Source: Bacilli bacterium (GTDB lineage: Bacteria > Bacillota_I > Bacilli_A > ML615J-28 > CAG-313). From it: DNA of 64,000 bases. A program made the translations under genes and the position numbers. Shown here one piece after another: positions 36,144 through 44,677 of this stretch. The notes beneath the pieces were generated by a model that saw nothing but the letters and a program-made list of their open reading frames with translations, did no database searches and was not told the origin of the DNA. Each line of letters starts with the position of its first letter. Position 1 is the stretch's first letter. The stretch covers positions 1 to 64,000 of the forward strand of contig JAFQRV010000034.1 in assembly GCA_017409905.1 (NCBI GenBank), in the 5' to 3' direction.

Positions 36144-38537
36144 AGATCTTAATGTAGCTTTAAACTTAGTTTCAGCCATTTCTAAAATTTTATTAACTTT
36201 TTCATTAATAACTTCATCAGTTAAATTGTTATCTGATTCAAAGTAAATTGATATCGCAACACTCTTCTTAGAACCAAGTTGTGCTGATTCATATAAGTCA
36301 AATACTTCCACTTTAGAAATCATATCTTTTGATGTTCTTTGAATAGTTTCAATTAAATCACCAACTGATACAGTCTTTTCCATAACTAAAGCTAAGTCTC
36401 TAACAACTGTTGGTTTTTTCACAATACTTTGGAATTTAGTAATTGTTGATTTTGCATTTAAAATCTTCGTTAATACTATTTCAAATATATATGTATCAAT
36501 TAAACCAAGTTCATGAGTATATGCTGGATGTAAGCTTGATACATAACCAATTACTTCATTTTGGAATTTAATTTCAGCACATCTACCTGGATGTAAATGA
36601 CTATCCGCATTATTCATTTTTTGGAATTTAACAGTTAATCCTAAATGATCAAATAAGTTTTCTAAAATACCTTTTACTAAATAGAAATCAACTTTTTCTT
36701 TTCCACCGCGCCAAGTATTTCCATTAAATGTTCCACTAAATAACCCACTTAAAACAGCTTCTTCTTTAGTTTCTTCATTTTCCATATAATATCTTGAACC
36801 AATTTCAAATAATGCAAGATCTGTAATCTTTCTTGCTGAATTATAACATGCAACATCAATAATAGAAGGAACTAAACCTTTTCTTAAAACTGCATGTTCT
36901 TCACTCATTGGATGCATTAACGCAATTTCAGTAGTATTCTTTTTATGAAGTGTTGTAAATCTTTCGTTGTATTCTTTACTTACTAATGCATAAGTAACTA
37001 CTTCATTTAAACCTAACATACTTAATGTATTTCTAATAAGTTTAGTTCTTTTTTGAGGAACTGTTAATTCACCAACATTTTCCATTCTAGGTAGGCTTGT
37101 AACTAAATTATCGTATCCATGCATTCTTGCAAGTTCTTCAATTAAGTCAGCTTTAATTGTAATATCCATTCTTCTATTTGGAACAATTACATCATAAGAT
37201 CCACATTCTTTTTCAACTAAAGTGAATCCTAAGTTTTCTAAAATTGTTTCAAATTTTTCTTTTTCAATTTCAATACCTAAATATTTTTGAACATCAGTTA
37301 AAGATAATTCAATAGTTTTTGAAGCTATTTCATCAAGTCCTTGATGAACAATACCATTTAATACTTTACCATCAGCATATTTTTCAAGTAAATATGCAGC
37401 ATAATCTAATGCAGTTTGTGTTTGATTTAAATCAACACCTCTTTCAAAACGAACACTTGATTCACTTCTTAAGCCAAGTCTTGATGAAGTTTTACGAACT
37501 GAAAGTGGATTAAAGATTGCGGCTTCTAAAACAATATTTTTTGTTTCATTAGTAACTTCAGTATTAGCACATCCCATTACACCACCAATACAACATACTT
37601 CTTCACCATTAGTGATAACTACATCTGTTGGTTGTAATTTTCTTTCAATATCATCTAAAGTTGTAATTGTTTCATTTTCAAAACCATTTCTAACAACAAT
37701 TTTATTTCCTAGTTTATCTTGATCAAAAGCATGTAATGGTTGACCAAATAATACTAAGATATAGTTAGTAATATCAACTACATTATTAATACATCTAATA
37801 CCAGATGCCATTAATCTACTCTTAATAAAGTCTGGGCTTTCTTTAATAGTTACATCTTTAATTACTCTTGCATTATAAGTTAGACAGTTTGGTGTATCAA
37901 CTACTACTTCTACTTCTTCACTTGCTTTTTTAGCTTCTTCATTTAGTTGGAAGTTTTCTTTATAAAGTGTAGTACCATAATATGCCGCTAAATCTTGTGC
38001 AACACCATACATACTTAATAAATCCATTCTATTAGGTGTAAGACCTAATTCAATAATATCATCAACTAAACCTAAATATTCTAATGCATCAACACCAAGG
38101 GGAGCATCTTCACTTAATACATATATTCCATCTTTATATTCTTCAGGAATATATTTAGATTCTAAATTAACTTCTTGTAGTGAACAAATCATACCATTAG
38201 ATTCAACACCACGAATAACACCTTTTTTAATTGTTCCACCAGGAAGTACAGCACCAGGCAAAGCAAGCATAATCTTTTGACCAGCTTTAACATTTGGAGC
38301 ACCACAAACAACTTGTAAGATTTCACTTCCTGTATCAACTTTTGTAACATGTAAGTGATCAGAATCTGGGTGATCAACACACTCTAATACTTTACCAACA
38401 ATAATATTAGTTCCTTCAGTTAATTTTGATGTAGCATCAATTTCAACAATATGCGCATTAAAATCAGCTAATAATTGTTCATAAGTTACACCAGTTAAAT
38501 CAACTAATTCTTTTAACCATTTATAAGAAACTCGCAT
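36141..38537 (-). CDS. pheT: phenylalanine-tRNA ligase beta subunit
   Basis: A 798-residue protein of normal length. Domain order is the standard one: N-terminal domain, tRNA-binding OB domain (IIVGKVLECVDHPDSDHLHVTKV), B3/B4 editing domain (KASEEVEVVVDTPNCLTYNA, TNYILVLFGQPLHAFD), B5 domain, the catalytic-like core (IADLIEELARMHGYDNL-type) and the ferredoxin-fold anticodon-binding domain at the C-terminus (KPTVVRDLALVMEKTVSV). It forms an alpha2-beta2 enzyme with PheS, whose stop lies 1 nt upstream. Confidence 0.97.
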   Translation of the reverse strand: MRVSYKWLKELVDLTGVTYEQLLADFNAHIVEIDATSKLTEGTNIIVGKVLECVDHPDSDHLHVTKVDTGSEILQVVCGAPNVKAGQKIMLALPGAVLPGGTIKKGVIRGVESNGMICSLQEVNLESKYIPEEYKDGIYVLSEDAPLGVDALEYLGLVDDIIELGLTPNRMDLLSMYGVAQDLAAYYGTTLYKENFQLNEEAKKASEEVEVVVDTPNCLTYNARVIKDVTIKESPDFIKSRLMASGIRCINNVVDITNYILVLFGQPLHAFDQDKLGNKIVVRNGFENETITTLDDIERKLQPTDVVITNGEEVCCIGGVMGCANTEVTNETKNIVLEAAIFNPLSVRKTSSRLGLRSESSVRFERGVDLNQTQTALDYAAYLLEKYADGKVLNGIVHQGLDEIASKTIELSLTDVQKYLGIEIEKEKFETILENLGFTLVEKECGSYDVIVPNRRMDITIKADLIEELARMHGYDNLVTSLPRMENVGELTVPQKRTKLIRNTLSMLGLNEVVTYALVSKEYNERFTTLHKKNTTEIALMHPMSEEHAVLRKGLVPSIIDVACYNSARKITDLALFEIGSRYYMENEETKEEAVLSGLFSGTFNGNTWRGGKEKVDFYLVKGILENLFDHLGLTVKFQKMNNADSHLHPGRCAEIKFQNEVIGYVSSLHPAYTHELGLIDTYIFEIVLTKILNAKSTITKFQSIVKKPTVVRDLALVMEKTVSVGDLIETIQRTSKDMISKVEVFDLYESAQLGSKKSVAISIYFESDNNLTDEVINEKVNKILEMAETKFKATLRS

Positions 38538-38538
38538 A

Positions 38539-39570
38539 TTATTCTCCTTTCTTGAATTGATTTAAGAATCTTACATCATCAATGTAGAAATTTCTAATAT
38601 CATCAATTCCATATCTTAACATTGTTACACGTTCAACACCGATACCGAAGGCAAAACCTCTCATCTTAGTTGAATCATATCCAGCCATTTCTAAAACATT
38701 AGGGTGAACCATACCTGCACCTAGAATTTCAATCCAACCAGATTTTTTACAAATAGGGCAACCTTTTCCACCACATTTAAAACAACTAACGTCTACTTCA
38801 ACACTTGGTTCTGTAAATGGGAAGAATGAAGGACGGAAACGAATCTTTCTGTCACTTCCAAACATTTTTTCCATTACTTTTTGAAGTGTTCCTTTTAAAT
38901 CAGATAAAGTAATATTTTCATCCACTACTAACCCTTCAATTTGCATAAATTGATGGCTATGTGTAGCATCATCATCATCTCTTCTATATACTCTACCCGG
39001 ACAAACAATTTTAATTGGTTTTCCTTTGGCTTCTAAAAGTGTTCGAACTTGTACTGAAGATGTTTGTGTTCTAAGTAAAGTTTCTTCAGTAATATAGAAT
39101 GAATCTTGCATATCACGAGCAGGGTGACCTACAGGTACATTTAACATTTCAAAATTATATTTGTCAATTTCAACTTCCGGACCTTCCGCAACATTATATC
39201 CCATACCAATAAAGATTGTATTTAATTCATCAATTACTTTATTAAGTGGATGAATTGAACCAGTATTCAATACTTTACCAGGCATAGTAACATCAATTGT
39301 TTCACTCATTAGTTTTTCATTAATCGCAATTTGTTCTAATTCTTTTCTTCTTACGACTACTAATTCTTCAATCTTTGTTTTGAATGCATTTACTTTTTGT
39401 CCTAATTCTTTTTTACCTTCTATTGATAAAGTAGCCATTTGTTTCATTATTTCATTTAATGGGCTTTTCTTTCCTAAATAGAATGCTTTCTTTTCATTTA
39501 ATTCATTTTGTGTATTACAAGCTTGGATCTCACTACTAGCATCTTGTAACATTTTTTCTAAATCTGCCAT
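38539..39570 (-). CDS. pheS: phenylalanine-tRNA ligase alpha subunit
   Basis: About 343 residues starting with [11 protein letters not shown] at ATG 39570, which has AGGAGG in front. An open frame extends 56 codons further upstream, but those codons are the T-box leader and its terminator, so the longer start is rejected. The N-terminal coiled-coil tRNA-binding arm is followed by the class II core: motif 2 [20 protein letters not shown], then [10 protein letters not shown], and motif 3 [14 protein letters not shown]. The Cys quartet [17 protein letters not shown] is present. Transcription is controlled by the T-box leader. Confidence 0.97.
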   Translation of the reverse strand: MADLEKMLQDASSEIQACNTQNELNEKKAFYLGKKSPLNEIMKQMATLSIEGKKELGQKVNAFKTKIEELVVVRRKELEQIAINEKLMSETIDVTMPGKVLNTGSIHPLNKVIDELNTIFIGMGYNVAEGPEVEIDKYNFEMLNVPVGHPARDMQDSFYITEETLLRTQTSSVQVRTLLEAKGKPIKIVCPGRVYRRDDDDATHSHQFMQIEGLVVDENITLSDLKGTLQKVMEKMFGSDRKIRFRPSFFPFTEPSVEVDVSCFKCGGKGCPICKKSGWIEILGAGMVHPNVLEMAGYDSTKMRGFAFGIGVERVTMLRYGIDDIRNFYIDDVRFLNQFKKGE

Positions 39571-39800
39571 TTTTATCCTCCTAAAAATAAAAAAACGTCC
39601 TTTTATACAAAGGACGATTATATCGTGGTACCACCTTATTTCAAAAGAAAAATATATATATTTTTCTTTCCTCATTAGTCTTTTAACGCAAGACATACGT
39701 GCTTTTTTAGAGCCACTATAAGGGTGAACATAAAACAATAATTTATAAAGAACTCACAGTCTAGATTCTTTTTCCCTGGCTAAACTATATATAGTTTTAT
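39571..39800 (-). promoter_or_regulatory. T-box leader (tRNA-Phe) of pheST
   Basis: The minus-strand leader has the T-box sequence AAGGTGGTACCACG at 39637-39624 and, just after it, an intrinsic terminator CGTCCTTT/AAAGGACG plus T run at 39616-39589, the classic antiterminator/terminator switch. Stem I closes with AGCCA/TGGCT and contains TTC followed by A at 39728-39726, the likely Phe specifier codon. A long AT stem (AAAGAAAAATATA and its complement) lies between. Uncharged tRNA-Phe should bind and allow readthrough into pheS. Confidence 0.9.
39589..39616 (-). terminator. T-box regulated terminator before pheS
   Basis: An 8-bp stem CGTCCTTT/AAAGGACG followed by seven T on the minus strand. 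Its 5' arm is also part of the antiterminator region following the T-box sequence. Confidence 0.88.
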
Positions 39801-39837
39801 TCTTCCTTTTTAAACGCTTTATTTTGAATACTAAATT

Positions 39838-39843
39838 ATTATA
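39838..39843 (-). promoter_or_regulatory. -10 element of the pheST leader
   Basis: TATAAT on the minus strand about 40 bases before stem I and inside the gap after the DJ-1 gene. The -35 is poor. Confidence 0.45.
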
Positions 39844-39856
39844 TCAAATTTTATTC

Positions 39857-40429
39857 TTATTTTGTTGTTTTTTGATAATAAACATCATTTAATACTTTGT
39901 TAGATGTTTTTTCATCTAATAAATATTCAATAATCAATTCTGCAAAATCAAAGGTTGCACCCATGGCTTTAGCAGTAATAATATTATTAACTCTTACCGC
40001 AGTCTTATCTACTAAAATTCCTGCAAACTCATCACTTTCACAACCTGGGAAGCATATATATTCAATTCCTTTTAAATATCCATATTTTCCTAAAATCATT
40101 GGAGCAGCACAAATACATGCAACAAGTTTATTTTTATTCATGAAGAATTCAACAATTGATTTTGTAGTATAACTTTCTAAATGTTTATTAAATACGGCTT
40201 TCCCACCTGGGATAATTAAGAATTCATAATCATTTAAATTAATTGTTTTAATATTTTTATCACAAACAACTGTGATATTACCACTACTTATTACATTTAA
40301 TTCTTTTTCCATGCTTACTAAATCTAGTTCGATTTTTGCTCTTCTTAATAAATCAATTGTAATAATTGCTTCTGATTCTTCAAAACCATTCGCAAGGATT
40401 ATTAAACCTTTAGGCATTTCTTTTACCAT
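39857..40429 (-). CDS. DJ-1/PfpI (ThiJ) family protein
   Basis: About 190 residues from MVKEMPKGLIILANG at ATG 40429, which has GGAGAG seven bases upstream; earlier in-frame starts lie deep inside the preceding gene. The fold is a class I glutamine amidotransferase-like domain. The nucleophile elbow is VACICAAPMILG (Cys) and the supporting Glu is in FEESEAI, as in DJ-1, YajL and the so-called ThiJ proteins. Members act as protein or nucleotide deglycases, chaperones or redox sensors, so a specific reaction cannot be assigned. It overlaps the NTPase gene by 20 nt. Confidence 0.9.
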   Translation of the reverse strand: MVKEMPKGLIILANGFEESEAIITIDLLRRAKIELDLVSMEKELNVISSGNITVVCDKNIKTINLNDYEFLIIPGGKAVFNKHLESYTTKSIVEFFMNKNKLVACICAAPMILGKYGYLKGIEYICFPGCESDEFAGILVDKTAVRVNNIITAKAMGATFDFAELIIEYLLDEKTSNKVLNDVYYQKTTK

Positions 40430-40919
40430 GTAAATACTCTCCATATAATAACTTAATAATATGTTCAAAGATATCAACTCTTTTTACCATACCATCAGTA
40501 AAATAACCAATAGCTCCTTCAGTATGTTTAATATCTTTCATACCAAAGTATTTATCCATTGCATCACTTAGTTCTAATCCTTCTTCAAACAATACTTGTT
40601 TAAAGAATGGGGGTAAAACAATTCTTGTTCCACCAGCTTTATAGATATTATTATCTTGATCAATTAAAACTCCAAAATTAGTTAAATATAAATCACCATG
40701 TAATAACTCAACCCCTGCTTCTAAACCAACTCTTAAACCATCAACTGGTAATGCCATAGCACGGTTAATTGCACCTGTCATTGTTTCTTCATCATTTTTT
40801 GGTTGACATGATACTTTTGAATCAACATTCATTGGAATAATTTCATAACCTAGAGGTTCTAAGATATTTCTTACAGCCCCAACTTTTACTTTATTTGTAG
40901 AACCGATATATATTTTCAT
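40410..40919 (-). CDS. probable inosine/xanthosine triphosphatase (YjjX/DUF84 family)
   Basis: A 169-residue cytoplasmic enzyme expected to hydrolyse non-canonical purine NTPs (ITP, XTP) and keep them out of nucleic acids. The N-terminal MKIYIGSTNKVKVGAVRNIL is the typical substrate loop, followed by DEETMTGAINRA and VGLEAGVE with the acidic metal ligands, and KHTEGAIGYFTDG near the end. It overlaps or abuts trmB upstream and the DJ-1 gene downstream, in a housekeeping operon. Confidence 0.85.
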   Translation of the reverse strand: MKIYIGSTNKVKVGAVRNILEPLGYEIIPMNVDSKVSCQPKNDEETMTGAINRAMALPVDGLRVGLEAGVELLHGDLYLTNFGVLIDQDNNIYKAGGTRIVLPPFFKQVLFEEGLELSDAMDKYFGMKDIKHTEGAIGYFTDGMVKRVDIFEHIIKLLYGEYLHGKRNA

Positions 40920-41545
40920 TATTTTTCAACCTTTACATAATATATTGGATTTCCCATTGAAGAGAATTTATCTTCATATTCAGTAGTTATTATATCTTCT
41001 TTATCTTTATGAAGATCTAATGATAATTCACTAAATAGATAATTTTCTTTATTAAATGTCATAATCGAATATTCAAATAAACCTCTATTATCTGTCTTGA
41101 ATTCAATAACAGTCGGTTTTTTTGTCACTTCTTCATAACTTCTTAAAAAAGTAGATGATGTTAATCTTCTTTTTTCGTGTCTTGCTTTTGGCCATGGATC
41201 ACTGAAATTTAGAAAGATTTTGTCAATACTTTCTTTTTCAAATAATTCAAGTAAATTAGTAGCATCTGCACAAACTAATTTTAAATTTGGTAAATCATAT
41301 TCTTCTAATTTAACTAATGCTTGTAAGATAACACTTTCATATTTTTCAAAACCAATATAATTAATATTAGGATTTCTTCTAGCATGTTCAATGATAAAAT
41401 TACCTTTTCCCATCCCAATTTCTAAATATACTGGACGTTTTACATCAAACAATTCATCAATATTTAATTTATCTGTTGGATGTAAAATTAAATTATCATA
41501 CTTTAAAATTCTCTCATGTGCACGGCGTACATTACGTCTTCTCAT
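40919..41545 (-). CDS. trmB: tRNA (guanine-N7-)-methyltransferase
   Basis: A 208-residue Rossmann-fold enzyme that makes m7G46 in the variable loop of tRNAs using S-adenosylmethionine. Motifs are YLEIGMGKGNFIIEHA (SAM binding), FLNFSDPWPKARHEKRRL (catalytic Asp and substrate loop) and FKTDNRGLFEYSI. The length is normal. The stop abuts the YjjX start and its own start lies one base after pepV. Confidence 0.96.
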   Translation of the reverse strand: MRRRNVRRAHERILKYDNLILHPTDKLNIDELFDVKRPVYLEIGMGKGNFIIEHARRNPNINYIGFEKYESVILQALVKLEEYDLPNLKLVCADATNLLELFEKESIDKIFLNFSDPWPKARHEKRRLTSSTFLRSYEEVTKKPTVIEFKTDNRGLFEYSIMTFNKENYLFSELSLDLHKDKEDIITTEYEDKFSSMGNPIYYVKVEK

Positions 41546-41546
41546 A

Positions 41547-42902
41547 TTATTTACCTAATTCATATATAGCATCACAATAAATTGCGATAGCTTCTTCTAA
41601 TTTATCTAAATCGATACATTCATCTGTCATATGGGCAAGACTAGCTTCATTTGGTGATTCCATACCAAACGCAACACCATGTTTTAATACTCTTGCATAT
41701 GTTCCACCACCAATACTTTTTGGTTTATTTTTTGTATCACCACTATATTTAACATAAGAGTTATATAAAGTTTTTACTAAGAAATCTTCACTATCAATAT
41801 AGTGTGGTTCTTTTTGTTCGACAACTTCATAACTAATACCATAGATATTTAAAATATTAGTAAATGGTTCTTTAAAGAAATCAAAATCAAAACCGACTGG
41901 ATATCTAATATCAAAAGTAAACTTTGTTTCATTTTCATTAAAATCCATAATACCAACATTATTAGTAATAATACCCATTACTTTATGAGTAACTTTCATT
42001 CCTAACTTACACATATTATAATCCAGATGAATACAGTTATTAATAAACTTTAATGTTGGATGATTAAAGTATTTATTTAAAAAACATGCTAAATGTGTTC
42101 CAGCATTTATTCCGTTTTCTGGAACCATTGCGTGAGCTGTTACTCCGTTTAGAGTATATATATATTCATCGTTAACAAAATCAACTTCCCCTGTTAAATT
42201 ATTAGTACTTAAGTATTCAGCAAATTCATCACATAAATCAACTTTAGTAATAGCTTTAGCTTTACCAATTACCGCATTAAAAATATTTCCACCAACTAGT
42301 TTAAATTCTCTAGAAGGTAGTCCTTTTAACACGATTCGCATAATTCCTTTTTCACCATTAATTAATGGCCAATCAGCATCTGGAGAAAAACCAACTTCTG
42401 GTAAACTATATCTTTCTTTATAGTGAGCAAGTCCTCTCCAACCTGTTTCTTCATCAGTACCAAGAATTAATTCAACATTCTTTGTTAATTTAATACCTTG
42501 TTCTTTTAAAATCTTCATCGCAATATAACTAGCAACTGTTGGACCTTTATCATCCATTGTTCCTCTACCATACATTTTATTATCAAAAATTTCAGCAGAA
42601 AATGGTGGATATGTCCAACCAGTATCAACTGGTACAACATCTAAATGACCAAGTACCGCAATACTTTCATTACTAGTTCCTTTTAAAGTAACACGTCCTG
42701 CATAACCTTCATCATTTAATACATCAAAACCATCTTGTTTTGCTGTAGATAAAAAGAATTCTAAACAATCATTAATTCCTTTACCAAAAGGGGTCTTTTC
42801 ACTACTAGTTGTAGGATCTAATATACTATTAATTTGAACTAATTTTTTTAATAGTTCAACCGCTTCTTCTTTGTATTGTTTTGCAAGTAACTTAAAATCC
42901 AT
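41547..42902 (-). CDS. pepV: PepV-type M20 dipeptidase
   Basis: A 451-residue cytoplasmic dinuclear zinc dipeptidase with broad dipeptide specificity. Zinc ligands and catalytic residues are visible: AVLGHLDVVP (His, Asp), GRGTMDDKGPTVA (bridging Asp), LILGTDEETGW (catalytic Glu-Glu) and FSPDADWP, with the lid domain in between (~185-380) and a late His in EASLAHMTDE. The length and the YARVLKHGVAFG motif fit PepV, not PepT. It would finish digestion of peptides imported by the Opp system. Confidence 0.93.
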   Translation of the reverse strand: MDFKLLAKQYKEEAVELLKKLVQINSILDPTTSSEKTPFGKGINDCLEFFLSTAKQDGFDVLNDEGYAGRVTLKGTSNESIAVLGHLDVVPVDTGWTYPPFSAEIFDNKMYGRGTMDDKGPTVASYIAMKILKEQGIKLTKNVELILGTDEETGWRGLAHYKERYSLPEVGFSPDADWPLINGEKGIMRIVLKGLPSREFKLVGGNIFNAVIGKAKAITKVDLCDEFAEYLSTNNLTGEVDFVNDEYIYTLNGVTAHAMVPENGINAGTHLACFLNKYFNHPTLKFINNCIHLDYNMCKLGMKVTHKVMGIITNNVGIMDFNENETKFTFDIRYPVGFDFDFFKEPFTNILNIYGISYEVVEQKEPHYIDSEDFLVKTLYNSYVKYSGDTKNKPKSIGGGTYARVLKHGVAFGMESPNEASLAHMTDECIDLDKLEEAIAIYCDAIYELGK

Positions 42903-42903
42903 A

Positions 42904-43275
42904 TTATTTTACCTTTTCTAATGCTTCAGCTAATGCTTCATTTGAACACTTAATGATATTACCAGTTATTTGTGTTCCTACATTCATTGCTTTTAACATT
43001 TCAAAATTAACTAATTTTTTATCTACTACTTTTACAAGTATTCTATTTAATTGTCTTTCAGTATGAACTATATTTTCAAGACCTCCAAATATTTCAATAG
43101 CCTCATTACTAGGCATTTTTTTATTTTTTGATCTTTTATTTCTTTTTACTTGTTTTTTAATTATTTGAATTAACTTTAAAACGCCAACTACTAATAAAGA
43201 TAAAATAAATAATCCCATAATTGATAATACTACAATTACAGCTGGATCTAGTGGTTTACTAAATAATAAAAACAT
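42904..43275 (-). CDS. membrane protein with an EIIB-like domain lacking the catalytic cysteine
   Basis: A 123-residue protein: one N-terminal transmembrane helix (~13-37), a very basic linker (KKQVKRNKRSKNKK), then a ~65-residue domain resembling glucose-type PTS EIIB (AIEIFGGLENIVHTERQLNR, then ILVKVVD, MLKAMNVGTQITGN). In true EIIB the loop after ENI holds the phosphorylated Cys (ACxTRLR); here that position is Gln/Arg, so it cannot carry phosphate the same way. It may be a sensory or structural relative. It has its own strong promoter and is followed 1 nt later by pepV. Confidence 0.7.
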   Translation of the reverse strand: MFLLFSKPLDPAVIVVLSIMGLFILSLLVVGVLKLIQIIKKQVKRNKRSKNKKMPSNEAIEIFGGLENIVHTERQLNRILVKVVDKKLVNFEMLKAMNVGTQITGNIIKCSNEALAEALEKVK

Positions 43276-43304
43276 ATATATGTCCTCCTATATTCTCTTT
43301 TATT

Positions 43305-43333
43305 ATTATAATCAATTTGTTAATATTTGTCAA
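43305..43333 (-). promoter_or_regulatory. promoter of the EIIB-like/pepV/trmB operon
   Basis: A perfect TTGACA (43333-43328), 17-base spacer and TATAAT (43310-43305) on the minus strand. It is back to back with the uppP promoter. Confidence 0.88.
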
Positions 43334-43334
43334 A

Positions 43335-43363
43335 TTGTTTAAGTCAAGAAATATCATTATAAT
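43335..43363 (+). promoter_or_regulatory. promoter of uppP
   Basis: TTGTTT (43335-43340), 17 bases and TATAAT (43358-43363). The -35 starts only one base beyond the -35 of the divergent promoter, so the two may compete. Confidence 0.75.
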
Positions 43364-43386
43364 CAATATAATATATTGGTGATTAA

Positions 43387-44157
43387 ATGAACATTAAAAC
43401 ATTATTAAAATATATATTATTAAGTCTTGTTCAAGGTTTTACAGAACCACTTCCAATTAGTAGTAGTGGTCATATGATTATTACAAGAAATCTTTTAAAT
43501 ATTGATAATCAAGATTTAACTTTAGAAATCTTTTTAAATTTCGCATCTATGCTTGCGATATTCATATATATGTTTACTAAAAGAATTCATTTAAAAGTTA
43601 TTTTAAAAAACCCTAATTTAATTACTAAATTAATTATTGCATCAATTCCATGTATTATTATTGGCATACTATTTAAAGATAAAATTGAACAGATTTCTAT
43701 TAATTCTAAATTTATTGGTATTACTCTACTCATTACAACTATTTTATTATTTTTATCATCACTAAATTTTCCTAAATGTTCAATTGATTCTATTACTAAT
43801 ATTGATTCTTTAAAACTAGGAATTGCACAATCAGTAGCGTTAGTTCCAGGAATTAGTAGAATGGGAACAGTATTAAGTACTGGTATATTTTTAAAATTAA
43901 ATATTAGAACTATTTTAGATTTTTCTTTTTTAATGTATTTAATAGTTAGTATTGGTAGTTTTATTTTAACTATTCCTAATTTATTCTTAATTGATTCTTC
44001 TTTACTTCTTTATTATTTTATTAGTTTTATTGTTACTTTTATTTTTACTTACTTTAGTATTAATTGGTTTTATAATATTATTAATAAAAAAAGTTTAATG
44101 GGCTTTTCAATCTATACTTTAATACTTGGAATTATTTTAATTATTTTAGGCAAATAA
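43387..44157 (+). CDS. uppP: undecaprenyl-diphosphatase UppP (BacA)
   Basis: A 256-residue integral membrane enzyme that dephosphorylates undecaprenyl pyrophosphate to recycle the lipid carrier for peptidoglycan; it usually gives bacitracin tolerance. Motif 1 is LVQGFTEPLPISSSGHMI (canonical QGxTEFLPxSSSGH, here with P for F) and motif 2 is ALVPGISRMGTV (canonical PGxSRSG, here M for S). The two substitutions near conserved residues are unusual but the key Glu, Ser, His and Arg remain. About seven or eight membrane helices are predicted. The start has GGTGA in front. Confidence 0.92.
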   Translation: MNIKTLLKYILLSLVQGFTEPLPISSSGHMIITRNLLNIDNQDLTLEIFLNFASMLAIFIYMFTKRIHLKVILKNPNLITKLIIASIPCIIIGILFKDKIEQISINSKFIGITLLITTILLFLSSLNFPKCSIDSITNIDSLKLGIAQSVALVPGISRMGTVLSTGIFLKLNIRTILDFSFLMYLIVSIGSFILTIPNLFLIDSSLLLYYFISFIVTFIFTYFSINWFYNIINKKSLMGFSIYTLILGIILIILGK

Positions 44158-44180
44158 ACTGTTTACTATTCATTTATTAA

Positions 44181-44189
44181 CATATTCTA
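44181..44189 (+). promoter_or_regulatory. CATANNNTA element before the coat-like gene
   Basis: CATATTCTA matches the -10 consensus of mother-cell sigma factors (SigE/SigK type, CATANNNTA), with an AC dinucleotide 14 bases upstream. The spacing is slightly short and the region is AT-rich, so it is only suggestive. Confidence 0.25.
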
Positions 44190-44211
44190 TAAATGAAAGT
44201 GAGGTGCTATT

Positions 44212-44607
44212 ATGGCTTGTGTAGTTACAACTACTCCAAAAAATAATGGAACAATTCTAGATATTTTAAAGAGAATTGACAGAATGCAAAAAGATGCAGT
44301 TAATCAAGATTTAGCAGGTAACTGTAATACTTGTATTTTCTCACCTGTATATAATACAAAACCGATTTCTGTCTATACATGTAATGGCTTATTAACAGTT
44401 AATACTACAGCAATTGATACTACTACAGCAAACGTCTTTAGAGTAGAAGCCGTTAATGATGAAACTGTTGTTTTACGTTTAATTACGGTTGTTGGTGAAG
44501 AATTAACTTGTACTAATAATACAATTACTATTAAAGTTAGTTGTATTTGTGGTATTCAATGTTTTGACTCTATTACTTGTACATTATGTAATCAAACAGG
44601 AGCATAA
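44212..44607 (+). CDS. CotY/CotZ-like cysteine-rich spore coat protein
   Basis: A 131-residue Cys-rich protein. The order of features matches the CotZ/CotY family: an N-terminal helix with ILKRIDRMQKDAV, a first Cys cluster NCNTCIF, the hallmark NVFRVEAVNDETVVLRLI, and the terminal cluster SCICGIQCFDSITCTLC. In Bacillus these proteins build the spore crust and cross-link by disulfides. The gene has a GAGGTG ribosome site and lies 54 nt after uppP, in a genome region without other sporulation genes. It could be a sporulation protein or a related protein used elsewhere. Confidence 0.75.
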   Translation: MACVVTTTPKNNGTILDILKRIDRMQKDAVNQDLAGNCNTCIFSPVYNTKPISVYTCNGLLTVNTTAIDTTTANVFRVEAVNDETVVLRLITVVGEELTCTNNTITIKVSCICGIQCFDSITCTLCNQTGA

Positions 44608-44612
44608 TAAAA

Positions 44613-44638
44613 AAGAGTAATCCATTTGGATTACTCTT
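44613..44638 (-). terminator. terminator of the BspA-like lipoprotein gene
   Basis: An 11-bp perfect stem AAGAGTAATCC/GGATTACTCTT with loop ATTT, followed on the minus strand by a six-T run. Confidence 0.85.
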
Positions 44639-44650
44639 GGACACTTTCGA

Positions 44651-44677
44651 AATATGAACTAAGGTTCATATTTTTTA
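44651..44677 (+). terminator. terminator of the coat-like gene
   Basis: The stem AATATGAAC/GTTCATATT with loop TAAG is followed on the plus strand by a T run that reaches the stop codon of the convergent gene. It pairs with the neighbouring minus-strand terminator as a convergent block. Confidence 0.8.

Noticed and set aside
39571-39738. N-terminal extension of PheS by 56 residues
   Set aside because: Those codons are the T-box leader with its terminator; a strong AGGAGG and the normal PheS start lie at 39570.
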